NCBI RefSeq assembly: GCF_040500525.1
Contig: NZ_CP159404.1
Coordinates: 215,001-279,000 of the forward strand
DNA length: 64,000 nucleotides
Direction: 5' to 3'
From: Azospirillum formosense
GTDB taxonomy: Bacteria; Pseudomonadota; Alphaproteobacteria; Azospirillales; Azospirillaceae
Each line of letters starts with the position of its first letter. The stretch's first letter is position 1. The notes under the pieces are model-generated. The model made no database searches, was not told the DNA's origin, and saw only the letters and a list, made by a program, of their open reading frames with translations. The translations under genes were made by a program, and so were the position numbers. Shown here piece after piece: positions 43,301-50,900 of the stretch.

Positions 43301-46300
43301 ACGGTGACCGACGCGGCGGGCAACACCTCCGCGGCTTCCTCCGGGCTGACCGTGACCATCGACAGCGGCGCTTCCTTGCCGACCGGGCTCGCCCTGGCAA
43401 CGGCTTCGAACAGCGGGTCGACGGCGGACACGCTGACCAGCGTGACGGCTCCGGTGATCACCGGGACGGTGGCCGAGGCGGGCGTGATCGTGCTGTACGA
43501 GGGAGCGACGGCGCTCGGCACGGTGACGGCTTCGGCGGCCGGCGCCTGGAGCATCACCGCGGCCTCGCTGAGCGACGGGACGCACACCCTGACCGCCACG
43601 GTGACCGACGCGGCGGGCAACACGTCGTCCGCTTCCACTGGGCTGACCGTGATCATCGACAGCGAAGCGCCATCCGTCACCGTCGCGCTGGACAAGACGA
43701 CGCTCGGTTTGGGGGAGACTGCAACCGTCACCTTCGTCTTCAGCGAGGCGCCGGTCGGCTTTTCCCTGTCGGCGGTTACCGCACAGAACGGGACGCTGTC
43801 GGACCTGTCCGTCGTGCCCGGCAGCGACGGGCTGGTTTATAAGGCCACGCTGACACCAAGCGTGGAAACGCTCGCCTCCGACAGCCACATCACCGTTGCC
43901 ACAGGCTGGAGCGACACCGCTGGAAACACTCCGGCGGCGTCAGCGACCTCGGTCGGTTATGCCATCGACACCCGGACTCCGTCCGCCAACACGGCGCCTG
44001 TCATCGGCGGTGCCATGGCTGGCCAAGCGGCCAACGACGCCGCCAGCCTCCAGCCCTTCGCCACCCTGACTGTCTCCGACAACCAGACCGCGCAAGCCCA
44101 GACGGTCGTGGTGACGGTCCGCGATCCGGGCGGCACGGTTGGTGACGCCACCGGCGCCTTTACCGCCGCCAGCCTCGCCGCGAGCGGCTTTGTGAAGTCG
44201 TCCGCCGGCACCTACGCCTTGACCGCCGGCTCGGCGGCGGCGGCCCAGGCCGCGCTCCGGATGCTCGATTTCCAGCCGACGTCCAACAGGGCCGCTCCGG
44301 GCATGCGGCAGACGACCGCCTTCACCGTGACGGTCACCGACGCGGACGGCGCGTCGGTGACGAACAGCACGACCAGCATCGATATCCTGTCGGTCAACGA
44401 CGCGCCGGTGCTGGCCCAGGGGCTCGGCACCCGCAACCTGGACCAGGGGCAGGCCTTCTCCTACACCATCCCGGCCGGAACCTTCACCGACGCCGACACC
44501 GGCGACAGCCTCACCCTCAGCGCGACCAGCGGCGACGGCTCGGCGCTGCCCGCCTGGCTCAGCTTCGACGCGGCCACCGGACGGCTGACCGGCACGCCGG
44601 GCAATGCCGACGTCGGCACCCGGACGGTGCGCGTCACCGCGACCGATTCGTCCGGGGAGACGGTTTCGGACCTGCTGACCATCCAGGTCGCCAACGTCAA
44701 CGACGCGCCGGTGGCGACGAACGACACGGACGACACCGATCGGCTCACGCCGGTCACGGTGGGTGCCTCGAACGGCGTGCTTGCCAACGACACGGACCCC
44801 GACGCCGGAGACCGGCTGGTCGTCAGCGCGGTGAACGGCGACGCCGCCAACGTCGGCCGCGCGATCACGCTGGCCGGCGGCGGCCGGCTGACACTGAACG
44901 CCGATGGCGGCTACAGCTTCGACCCGGCGGGTGGGTACGGCACGCTGCTGTTCGGCCAGACCCGGCAGGAGACGGTCAGCTACACCGTGACCGACCAAGC
45001 CGGCGCGACCTCGACCGCGACGCTCACCATCACCGTGCGGGGCGTCAACACCGCCCCGGCGGTGCAGGAGGCCAAGCACGTCGCCATCGACCAGAATTCC
45101 AGCCGCGTCGGCCTGTCGATCGACAGGCCGGTCGATCCGGAAGGCGACCCGCTGACCATCACGGTCACCGGCCTGCCGACGGTCGGGACGCTCCAGCGCT
45201 ACGACGGCACGGCGCTCGCCGTTGGCGACACGCTGACGCCCGACCAGCTCGCCGCGGTGATCTACACGCCACCCTTCGGCGCCACCGGCGCCGCGGGGTC
45301 CTTCAGCTACGCCGTGTCCGACGGGACCAACCTGGTTGGCCGGGCGGTGACGATCAGCCTGACGCCGGTGCAGTGGCTGAGCCTCACCCCGTCCAGCCTG
45401 TCGATCGCCGAGGGCAACAGCGGGTCGACCAGCCTGACCTACACGATCACCCGGCGCGGCGACACCTCGGGCGCCACCACGGTGAAGTGGCAGGTCGACA
45501 CGACCGGCCTGAGCGGCAGTCTCGCGGACGCCGCGGACTTCGGCGGCACGCTGCCCAGCGGCACCGTCACCTTCGCGGCGGGGGAGACCAGCAGGACCAT
45601 CACCGTGCCGATCAGCGGCGACCGGCTGGTCGAGGCCAACGAGCGCTTCCGGGTCCTGCTCTTCTCCCCCTCCACCACGGTGACCGACGCCAAGATCACG
45701 GTGGAGAGCGCCACCGCGGTCGGCACCATCCTCAACGACGACCGTGCCGCCACCATCACGGCGGTGACCGGACCGGTCGCCGGCCGCTATCTGGCGGCGC
45801 GCGGCGACACGCTGGACTTCACCGTATCCTTCAGCGACGCGGTCAGCGTCTCCGGCGGCGGCGCGCCGCGGCTGGCGCTAACCATCGGGACCCAGACCCG
45901 CTACGCCACCCTCCTGCGCGTGGACTCCGGCAAGCTGGTGTTCCGCTACGCCGTCGGCGCGGACGATCTGGACAGCGACGGGATCGCCGTCGCCGGGACC
46001 ATCGACCTGAACGGCGCGCAGATCCGCGACGGCGCCGGCAACGCGGTCACCAGCCTGTCCTTCGGCAACGCGGCGCCGGTCACCAAACATGTGATGGTCA
46101 ATGTCCGCGGCGGCCACGCCATCGACGGCTACATCGCCGGCGCCACGGTGTTCGCCGACGCCAACGCCAACGGCCAGCTCGATGACGGCGAGGCGTTCGG
46201 GACCACCAACGCGGTGGGAAGCTGGTCGATCCCCGGCGGGTCCGGCCCCATCGTCATGATCGGCGGCACCGACATCTCGACCAACCTGGCCTTCACCGGC

Positions 46301-49300
46301 GTCTACGAGGCGCCGGGATCGGCGTCGGTCATCACGCCGCTGACCACCATCATCATGGGCATGGCCGGGCTCGCCGGAACGGGCAGCGAGATCGCCGCGG
46401 CGGCGACCGAGCTGAAGAGCAAGCTCGGCCTCGACCCCGGCCTCGATTTGCTCACCTACGATCCCATTGTCGCGGTGACCACCGCCGGGGCGGGCGCCGC
46501 GGCCATCGCGGCCGCGCTGAAGACCCAGGCCGCGGCGGCCAGCGTCGCCAACGTGATCGTCCAGGGCAGCGCCGTGCTCGCCGGGGTGGTGATCGGCGCG
46601 CCGCGGGCCAGCGGCGTGATCGGGCGGGCGCTGGTGGGCGCCATCGCCGACGCGGTCAAGGCCGTCCCGGCGGGCGGCACCATCGACCTTGCCGATCCGG
46701 CGGTCCTGGCCGCCATCCTGGCCGCCGCCGGCGCGCGCATCGGGGCCGTGGACAGCGTGAAGCTGGCCGCGGTGACGGGCGGTGCCGCCAACGTCATCGC
46801 GGCGTCCAACGGTGCGGTGATCACCGCCGGCACGACCAACAGCGGCGGCGTCGACGGGCTGACCCAGATGGCCCAAGCCCAGGTGGTGGCCCAGGGCACG
46901 GCGGCGGACGAGCTGCGCACCGCCACCGCCACCGGCGACGTGTCGGGCGCGGTCGCCGCCTTCACCGGAACCAACCTGCAGCAGCAGATCAGCGCGGCAC
47001 AGGTGGCCGTGGTCATCCCGTCGCGCCTTGCCATCGCGGCGGCGGACGCCGACAAGCGGGAGGGGGACGGCGGGACCACCGCCTTCACCTTCACCGTCAC
47101 CCGCGCCGGCAGCGCGAGCGGCGCCCTGACGGTGGCCTGGGCGGTCGCGGCCGGCGACGGACCGGGCGGCGCCACGCTCGACGCCGCCGATTTCGGCGGG
47201 ACCCTGCCGTCGGGCACCATCTCCTTCGCCGACGGCGAAACGACCAGGACGATCTCCGTCCTGGTGTCAGGCGACACGGACATCGAGCCGGACGAGACCT
47301 TCACCGTCACCCTGTCCAACCCGTCCGTCGCGGCGACCGCGATCGAAACGGCAACGGCGTCCGGGACCATCCGCAACGAGGACCCGATCGATCCGAAGCT
47401 GACCTTGCCCGGCGCTCAAACGGTCGTGGCGGGGACGGCGGCGGCCATCGCCGGCCTTTCGGTGACGGACGGCGACAGCGCAACGGTGACGGTGACCCTG
47501 ACGCCAGGCAACGGCAGCCTCGGCCTCGCCGGACCCGCCGCCATTGTCACGGCCGGCGACGGCACCGTGACCATCAGCGGCAGCGTGGCCGACGTGAACA
47601 CGACGCTGGCCTCGCTGGTCTTCACCGGGGCCGGCGGGCACACGGCGGCCAGCGTCGCGGTGATGGTGGCCGACGGCGACCCGTCGACTCCGGACGCCTC
47701 GGGCACCCTCGCCGTCGCCATCCAGTCGGCGCCGGCCAACGTGCTGCCGAGCAGCCCGACCATCGTCGCCGGCCGCTCGACCGAGGTGCTGGGGCTGGAG
47801 ATCGCCGACATCGACGGCGGCACGATGACCGTCGTGCTGACGCCGACCAACGGCACGCTCACCCTGCCGCTCTTCGGTTCGGCCACGACGAGCGACCTCG
47901 GCAACGGCAAAATCCGGCTCACCGGCTCGCTGGAGGACGTGAACCGCACGCTGCAGCAGCTCGAGTTCACCGCGTCGCGCAACGTCACCAGCGCGTCGAT
48001 CCGGTTCGAAACGTCCGACGACCAGCCACTGACCCCCGACGCGGACAGCCTTCTGGTCATCGGCGTGCTGTCCTCGCCGGAGCACAGCGCGCCCGCCAGC
48101 CTGTCGGTGGTGTCCGGCGTGGCGACGGCGGTAAGCGGCCTGTCGGTCAGCGATTATGACAGCCCGACCCTCCAGGTCACGCTGACCCCCTCCAACGGCG
48201 CGCTGGCGTTGACGGCGCAGGGCGGGGTGACCCTGACCCAGCCGTCCGCGGGCGTCTGGCGCCTGCTCGGCACGCAGGCCGACATCACGGCGACGCTGGC
48301 AACCCTGACCTTCACCGGCACCGCAGGCCAGACGTCCGGGACGATCCGGGTGACGACCAGCGACCTGGGCACGTTGACGACCGACGCCGAGGCGACCATC
48401 GCCGTGACCATCACCGATCCGGTGGTCCTGATCGCCCCGACGCTCACCCTGCCGCAGCCGATCACCCTGAACCAGGGCCTCGACACGGCGCTGGCGGGCA
48501 TACAGGTTACCGATCCGGACAGCCCGTCGGTCACCGTGACCCTGACCGCGTCCCAGGCGACATTGGGAGCCACGGCGGCGGGGCAGGCGACCGTCGCGAC
48601 GGCGGGCGACGGCACGGTGACCATCAGCGGTTCGGTCGCCGACGTGAACGCGACGTTGGCCGCCCTGCGGATCACCGGCGGCACCGCCGCCGCCGCGACC
48701 GTCGCGGTGACCGTGAGCGACGGAGTCACCACGCCGGCCACCGGCACGCTGACCCTGCCGATGGTGGACGTCACGCCGCCGGGCGGCCCGACCATCACCG
48801 CCGTGAGCACCGATTTCGCCGGCACGCGGCCGGTGACCGTCACCAACCGCAACCGGCTCTTCGTCCGCGGCACGGCGGAGGCCAACAGCCGCGTCGCCCT
48901 GTCCGACGGAGGGACGGAGGTGGCGACGGTCACCGCTGACGCGCACGGCGCCTGGGTCGCCGATCTCAGCGCGACCCCGATCCCGGACGGCAGCCACGCC
49001 TTCACCGCGCGGGCGACCGACGCGGCCGGCAACACCGGACCGGCGTCCGGCGCCCTGTCGGTGACCATAGACACCATCGCCCCGACGACGCCGTCGGTGG
49101 CCTTCAACGACGCGACCATCGACCAAGCCAAGCAGAGCAGCGTCGGGTTCGTCCTGTCCGGCGGCGAGAGCGGGACGACCTACCGCTGGACGCTCTCCTC
49201 GTCGGGCGGCGGCGATCCGCTGACGGGAACCGGTGCGCTCGCCGGGCCGGGCGGCACGATCGGCGGCATCGACGTGTCCGGCCTGTTCGACGGCACGTTG

Positions 49301-50833
49301 TCCCTGGTGGTCACGCTGACCGACGCGGCGGGCAACGTCTCGGTGGGCGGGACGGCGACCGCGACGAAGGCGGCTGGAGCGGTGGTGGACGGCACCAAGG
49401 TCCAGACGCTCTCGTCGCAGGTCAACGGAAGGGCCGTTGCCACGGTGGTGGTCCAGGCGCCCGCCGCCGACCGCGTGGAGGATCCCGGCAGCCCGAACGC
49501 CGGGCTGGCCGACGTGCCGCTGGTCCGGGAGACGGTGACCGACCCCGCCAGCGGACAGCCGGCGCAGATGACCACGCTGCAGGTCGCCCTGCCGACCGGA
49601 GTCGGCGTGACGGCGAGCGGCCCGGCGGCCCGCGAGGGGGCATCCCTGGCGCAGGCCGACCTGATCCGCGCGATCGAGGCGCGCACGACGACGGGGTCGG
49701 CCTCACGGTCGGACCTCTCCAGCGGCGGCCTCCACTATCTGAGCACGCTGTCGCAACAGGCGTCCCTGCTGCTGCGCACGCTCGCCTTCACCGCGCCCGC
49801 CACGCCGGGGGCGGCGATCCGGGTCAGCGGCGCCGCGGCGGGTTCCTCCATGCCGACGGCGCTGGTCATCGACACGACGGGGACCCCAGGTCCGCTGATC
49901 ATACGGCTCGACACGGTGTCCTTCGTCGCGGTCATCGGTTCGGCGACCCTGAGCGGAGGCGAGGGCAACCAGGTGGTGTATGGCGACGCCGGCAGCCAGT
50001 CGATCATCCTCGGCCCCGGTGACGATCTCCTGTCGGGCGGTGGCGGCAACGACACGGTGGCCAGCACGCTCGGCAACGACACGCTGTATGGCGACGGCGG
50101 CGACGACCTGATGCACGGCGGCGATGGCGACGATCTGATGGATGGAGGCGCCGACAACGACACCATGGGCGGTGGCGCCGGAAACGACACCATGGGCGGC
50201 GGCGCCGGCAACGACATCCTGATCGGCGAAGGCGGCAACGACGCTCTGTTCGGCGGCGTGGGCGACGACACGCTGTTCGGCGGGGGCGGCGACGACACTC
50301 TGTTCGGCGAGGACGGCAACGACATCCTGTCACTGGGAGCGGGCGACGACCTGGCGGACGGCGGGGCGGGCAACGACACGCTGTTCGGCGAGGACGGCAA
50401 CGACACGCTGTTCGGCTGGGCCGGCAACGACATCCTGTCGCTGGGAGCGGGCGACGACTTGGCCGATGGCGGGGCGGGCAACGACACGCTGTTCGGCGAG
50501 GACGGCAACGACACGCTGTTCGGCGGAGCCGGCGACGACGTGATGGCGGGTGGGGCGGGCGACGACCTCCTGTTCCTCGACCAGGGGGCCGACACGGTGT
50601 GGGGCGGTGCCGGAGCGGACATCTTCGCCTTTGGCCGCGCCTCCGGCGGATCCATGGTGATGGATTTCACCCCGGGCGCCGACCGGCTGGCCCTGTTCGA
50701 CCCCTCTCTCGACCTGGGAAGCGTGATCGCGTCGGCGCGCGTGGTGAACGGCAGCACCGTGCTCGACCTGCGTCCGGGGGTGAGCGTCACCATCTTCGGG
50801 CAGACCGGCGACGTCGCCCGCTGGTTCGCCTGA
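34382..50833 (+). CDS. Giant RTX/Ig-repeat secreted surface protein (5,483 aa)
   Basis: Roughly half-megadalton predicted type I-secreted calcium-binding protein. Residues 1-275 are FG-GAP/VCBS-like propeller repeats (ADLDGDGDLDLLVGN). Residues 289-994 hold 27 regular 26-residue repeats, closed by a TLTLNGTDT cap. After one diverged unit, 20 nearly identical 99-residue Ig-like units fill 1114-3093. Next come cadherin-like and VCBS-like domains (3094-3650) and a Calx-beta domain (SIAEGNSGSTSLTYTITRRG). An Ala-rich, probably helical island (about 3920-4215) with an EF-like loop DANANGQLDDGE follows, then a second Calx-beta and four related beta repeats. The pre-RTX domain shared with giant 1, about 22 RTX nonapeptides (5211-5418) and a C-terminal export region complete it. 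There is no Sec signal. The GTG start is supported by GAGGG. Adhesion or cell-surface function is inferred. Confidence 0.92.
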   Translation: MANPTFTMIGTNSFGLSDTGSEAAPVLADLDGDGDLDLLVGNADGNTLFFRNSGTTLSPTFTLDSTNPFGNSNVSAGGALPGLVDIDGDGDLDLFIGNHAGTTVFLRNNGTTLAPTFSLEGTNLFGIQNAGSYGAPGFADLDGDGDLDLLIGNSAGDFLYFRNDGTTQAPTFSLTGTNPFGLLHDIDGYLSPVLADLNGDGLVDLINKSTVYINVGTAAAPTFSALATNPYGSPGPGAYPRPALGDLDGDGDRDLVIGVDGGDLEYFRNVSPVSVTLGNAGNTITLSQINTLTGGAGTDVVSLLEVGATFLVTGVETLTGSTATDLVTLGGGGNTLVVSRVETLTGGAGTDAVTLGSVGNTMLVGGVETLTGGIGTDIVTLSSLGNTIQVDGVETLTGGIGTDVVTLSTLGNTLTVSRLETLTGGIGPDVVTLASGGNTLLAEGIETLTGGTGADSVTLGSSGNTLTVRLMETLIGGSGTDKVTLGTGGNTLTVRLMESIVGGSGTDIVMLGTGGNTLSVAGVETLNGGSGSDTVTLDGSGNTLTVRLVETLIGGSGTDVVTFGTGGNTVWVSGLETLTGASGSDQLRLDSDGNTLTVRLVETLIGGSGTDRVMLGTGGNTVRVSGIETLTGDAGTDAVTLLTGGNTLTVSLLETLIGASGTDVVTLTGTGNTMLVSALETLIGGSGIDVVTVSASGMTALVGGIETLNGNTGVEFVTLDGGGNTLTVSRLETLIGGAGTDVVSLSGTSNNTMVVGAIETLIGTAVIDMVMLGSSGNTIEVSRIETAIGGSGTDVVMLGSGGNTLLVRLLETLTGGSGNDVVVLASGGNVMTVSGVETINGGSGLDIVTLGDSAGNTLTVWRIETLTGSAGTDVVTLASAGFTLQVEGVETLTGGLGIDVVTLGSAGNTLVVSGVETLTGGSGTDVVMLGSAGNTLVVSGVETLTGGSGTDVVTLGSAGSTLAVSLLETLVGGTGTDVVTFSPAGNQGTLFVSGVETVHTPFQTLTLNGTDTLIILSASPSTPALSPTSDSGAPGDGVTNASQPTLTGTADAGSVVHLYGNGIEIGTGTTNGSGLWSVVAGTTLADGTWTVTAKVISSGVESGPSGAFLVTIDSGANAPSALALSPASNSGSTADTLTSVTAPVITGTVAEAGVVVLYEGATALGTVTASAAGAWSITAGSLSDGTHTLTATVTDAAGNTSAASSALTVTIDSGANAPSALALAVASNSGSTADTLTNVTAPVITGNVSEAGVVVLYEGATALGTVTASAAGAWSITAGSLSDGTHTLTATVTDAAGNTSAASSALTVTIDSGASSPTGLALATASNSGSTADTLTSVTAPVITGSVSEAGVVVLYEGATALGTVTASAAGAWNITAASLSDGTHTLTATVTDAAGNTSAASSALTVTIDSGASSPTGLALATASNSGSTADTLTSVTAPVITGTVAEAGVIVLYEGATALGTVTASAAGAWSITAASLSDGAHTLTATVTDAAGNTSSVSTGLTVTIDSGASSPTGLALATASNSGSTADTLTSVTAPVITGTVAEAGVIVLYEGTTALGTVTASAAGAWSITAGSLSDGTHTLTATVTDAAGNTSAASSALTVTIDSGASSPTGLALATASNSGSTADTLTSVTAPVITGTVAEAGVIVLYEGATALGTVTASAAGAWSITAASLSDGAHTLTATVTDAAGNTSSVSTGLTVTIDSGASSPTGLALATASNSGSTADTLTSVTAPVITGSVSEAGVVVLYEGATALGTVTASAAGAWSITAASLSDGTHTLTATVTDAAGNTSAASSALTVTIDSGANAPSALALAVASNSGSTADTLTNATAPVITGSVSEAGVVVLYEGATALGTVTASAAGAWSITAGSLSDGTHTLTATVTDAAGNTSAASSGLTVTIDSGANAPSALALAVASNSGSTADTLTNVTAPVITGNVSEAGVVVLYEGATALGTVTASAAGAWSITAGSLSDGTHTLTATVTDAAGNTSAASSALTVTIDSGASSPTGLALATASNSGSTADTLTSVTAPVITGSVSEAGVVVLYEGATALGTVTASAAGAWNITAASLSDGTHTLTATVTDAAGNTSAASSALTVTIDSGASSPTGLALATASNSGSTADTLTSVTAPVITGTVAEAGVIVLYEGATALGTVTASAAGAWSITAASLSDGAHTLTATVTDAAGNTSSVSTGLTVTIDSGASSPTGLALATASNSGSTADTLTNVTAPVITGSVSEAGVVVLYEGATALGTVTASAAGAWSITAASLSDGTHTLTATVTDAAGNTSAASSALTVTIDSGASSPTGLALATASNSGSTADTLTSVTAPVITGTVAEAGVIVLYEGATALGTVTASAAGAWSITAASLSDGAHTLTATVTDAAGNTSSVSTGLTVTIDSGASSPTGLALATASNSGSTADTLTSVTAPVITGSVSEAGVVVLYEGATALGTVTASAAGAWNITAASLSDGTHTLTATVTDAAGNTSAASSALTVTIDSGANAPSALALAVASNSGSTADTLTNATAPVITGSVSEAGVVVLYEGATALGTVTASAAGAWSITAGSLSDGTHTLTATVTDAAGNTSAASSGLTVTIDSGANAPSALALAVASNSGSTADTLTNVTAPVITGNVSEAGVVVLYEGATALGTVTASAAGAWSITAASLSDGTHTLTATVTDAAGNTSAASSALTVTIDSGASSPTGLALATASNSGSTADTLTSVTAPVITGSVSEAGVVVLYEGATALGTVTASAAGAWNITAASLSDGTHTLTATVTDAAGNTSAASSALTVTIDSGASSPTGLALATASNSGSTADTLTSVTAPVITGTVAEAGVIVLYEGATALGTVTASAAGAWSITAASLSDGAHTLTATVTDAAGNTSSVSTGLTVTIDSGASSPTGLALATASNSGSTADTLTNVTAPVITGTVAEAGVVVLYEGTTALGTVTASAAGAWSITAGSLSDGTHTLTATVTDAAGNTSAASSGLTVTIDSGASLPTGLALATASNSGSTADTLTSVTAPVITGTVAEAGVIVLYEGATALGTVTASAAGAWSITAASLSDGTHTLTATVTDAAGNTSSASTGLTVIIDSEAPSVTVALDKTTLGLGETATVTFVFSEAPVGFSLSAVTAQNGTLSDLSVVPGSDGLVYKATLTPSVETLASDSHITVATGWSDTAGNTPAASATSVGYAIDTRTPSANTAPVIGGAMAGQAANDAASLQPFATLTVSDNQTAQAQTVVVTVRDPGGTVGDATGAFTAASLAASGFVKSSAGTYALTAGSAAAAQAALRMLDFQPTSNRAAPGMRQTTAFTVTVTDADGASVTNSTTSIDILSVNDAPVLAQGLGTRNLDQGQAFSYTIPAGTFTDADTGDSLTLSATSGDGSALPAWLSFDAATGRLTGTPGNADVGTRTVRVTATDSSGETVSDLLTIQVANVNDAPVATNDTDDTDRLTPVTVGASNGVLANDTDPDAGDRLVVSAVNGDAANVGRAITLAGGGRLTLNADGGYSFDPAGGYGTLLFGQTRQETVSYTVTDQAGATSTATLTITVRGVNTAPAVQEAKHVAIDQNSSRVGLSIDRPVDPEGDPLTITVTGLPTVGTLQRYDGTALAVGDTLTPDQLAAVIYTPPFGATGAAGSFSYAVSDGTNLVGRAVTISLTPVQWLSLTPSSLSIAEGNSGSTSLTYTITRRGDTSGATTVKWQVDTTGLSGSLADAADFGGTLPSGTVTFAAGETSRTITVPISGDRLVEANERFRVLLFSPSTTVTDAKITVESATAVGTILNDDRAATITAVTGPVAGRYLAARGDTLDFTVSFSDAVSVSGGGAPRLALTIGTQTRYATLLRVDSGKLVFRYAVGADDLDSDGIAVAGTIDLNGAQIRDGAGNAVTSLSFGNAAPVTKHVMVNVRGGHAIDGYIAGATVFADANANGQLDDGEAFGTTNAVGSWSIPGGSGPIVMIGGTDISTNLAFTGVYEAPGSASVITPLTTIIMGMAGLAGTGSEIAAAATELKSKLGLDPGLDLLTYDPIVAVTTAGAGAAAIAAALKTQAAAASVANVIVQGSAVLAGVVIGAPRASGVIGRALVGAIADAVKAVPAGGTIDLADPAVLAAILAAAGARIGAVDSVKLAAVTGGAANVIAASNGAVITAGTTNSGGVDGLTQMAQAQVVAQGTAADELRTATATGDVSGAVAAFTGTNLQQQISAAQVAVVIPSRLAIAAADADKREGDGGTTAFTFTVTRAGSASGALTVAWAVAAGDGPGGATLDAADFGGTLPSGTISFADGETTRTISVLVSGDTDIEPDETFTVTLSNPSVAATAIETATASGTIRNEDPIDPKLTLPGAQTVVAGTAAAIAGLSVTDGDSATVTVTLTPGNGSLGLAGPAAIVTAGDGTVTISGSVADVNTTLASLVFTGAGGHTAASVAVMVADGDPSTPDASGTLAVAIQSAPANVLPSSPTIVAGRSTEVLGLEIADIDGGTMTVVLTPTNGTLTLPLFGSATTSDLGNGKIRLTGSLEDVNRTLQQLEFTASRNVTSASIRFETSDDQPLTPDADSLLVIGVLSSPEHSAPASLSVVSGVATAVSGLSVSDYDSPTLQVTLTPSNGALALTAQGGVTLTQPSAGVWRLLGTQADITATLATLTFTGTAGQTSGTIRVTTSDLGTLTTDAEATIAVTITDPVVLIAPTLTLPQPITLNQGLDTALAGIQVTDPDSPSVTVTLTASQATLGATAAGQATVATAGDGTVTISGSVADVNATLAALRITGGTAAAATVAVTVSDGVTTPATGTLTLPMVDVTPPGGPTITAVSTDFAGTRPVTVTNRNRLFVRGTAEANSRVALSDGGTEVATVTADAHGAWVADLSATPIPDGSHAFTARATDAAGNTGPASGALSVTIDTIAPTTPSVAFNDATIDQAKQSSVGFVLSGGESGTTYRWTLSSSGGGDPLTGTGALAGPGGTIGGIDVSGLFDGTLSLVVTLTDAAGNVSVGGTATATKAAGAVVDGTKVQTLSSQVNGRAVATVVVQAPAADRVEDPGSPNAGLADVPLVRETVTDPASGQPAQMTTLQVALPTGVGVTASGPAAREGASLAQADLIRAIEARTTTGSASRSDLSSGGLHYLSTLSQQASLLLRTLAFTAPATPGAAIRVSGAAAGSSMPTALVIDTTGTPGPLIIRLDTVSFVAVIGSATLSGGEGNQVVYGDAGSQSIILGPGDDLLSGGGGNDTVASTLGNDTLYGDGGDDLMHGGDGDDLMDGGADNDTMGGGAGNDTMGGGAGNDILIGEGGNDALFGGVGDDTLFGGGGDDTLFGEDGNDILSLGAGDDLADGGAGNDTLFGEDGNDTLFGWAGNDILSLGAGDDLADGGAGNDTLFGEDGNDTLFGGAGDDVMAGGAGDDLLFLDQGADTVWGGAGADIFAFGRASGGSMVMDFTPGADRLALFDPSLDLGSVIASARVVNGSTVLDLRPGVSVTIFGQTGDVARWFA
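35246..37363 (+). repeat. 27-copy 26-residue repeat array, giant 2
   Basis: Twenty-seven successive 78-bp (26-residue) units, two of them 27 residues and the last 28. Consensus: (V/L/I)ETLTGGSGTDVVTLGSxGNTLxVSx. Unit length is almost invariant, implying a regular solenoid with one conserved turn per unit. The array ends in VETVHTPFQTLTLNGTDT, matching the cap of the giant 1 array (VETIYTPYQTLTLSGTDT). Confidence 0.92.
37721..43660 (+). repeat. Twenty 297-bp Ig-like units, giant 2
   Basis: 5,940 bp made of exactly 20 units of 297 bp (99 residues). Each runs from SGA(N/S) through ASNSGSTADTLT, VITGxVxEAG and VLYEGATALGTVTASAAG to ALTVTID. Variation is confined to a few positions: SGANAPSALALAV versus SGASSPTGLALAT; GTVAEAG, GSVSEAG or GNVSEAG; GTH or GAH; and SAASSA or SSVSTG. 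Such uniformity indicates recent expansion or ongoing homogenisation, and makes the region prone to assembly error. Confidence 0.95.
39800..43660 (+). repeat. Seven-unit (2,079-bp) higher-order repeat
   Basis: Unit variants recur every seven units. Unit 8 (from 39800) and unit 15 (from 41879) are identical over the full unit as read. Unit 2 (from 38018) matches unit 9 (from 40097) in the same way. Offsets are exactly 2,079 bp, which is seven times 297. The array is thus about three copies of a seven-unit block (units 1-7, 8-14, and 15-20 truncated), built by block duplication rather than single-unit slippage. Confidence 0.85.
50012..50635 (+). repeat. RTX nonapeptide block, giant 2
   Basis: About 22 nonapeptides of the AGNDTLFGE/DGNDTLFGG type. 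It includes a duplicated group of four units (DGNDILSLG, AGDDLADGG, AGNDTLFGE, DGNDTLFG) near 50314-50530. The end (GADIFAFGRASGGS, then MDF) parallels giant 1. Confidence 0.92.
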
Positions 50834-50836
50834 CCG

Positions 50837-50857
50837 GGAGGGGGGACGCCCCCCTCC
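50837..50857 (+). terminator. Terminator of giant 2
   Basis: Perfect 9-bp stem GGAGGGGGG / CCCCCCTCC with a 3-nt ACG loop, three bases after the stop, followed by TT. A strong GC hairpin with a minimal T-run. Confidence 0.65.
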
Positions 50858-50900
50858 TTCCGCGCTGTTGGTCGCCGAAACGGCGGTGCTATCCTTGCTC

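Noticed and set aside
37721..43660. CRISPR or other non-coding tandem array
   Set aside because: 297-bp units in one uninterrupted reading frame with Ig-like protein repeats; no short repeat/unique spacer structure.
35095..43888. Antisense open frames of 2,878 and 2,153 residues over the giant 2 repeats
   Set aside because: They stay open only because the 297-bp and 78-bp units lack antisense stops. The translations simply mirror the repeats.
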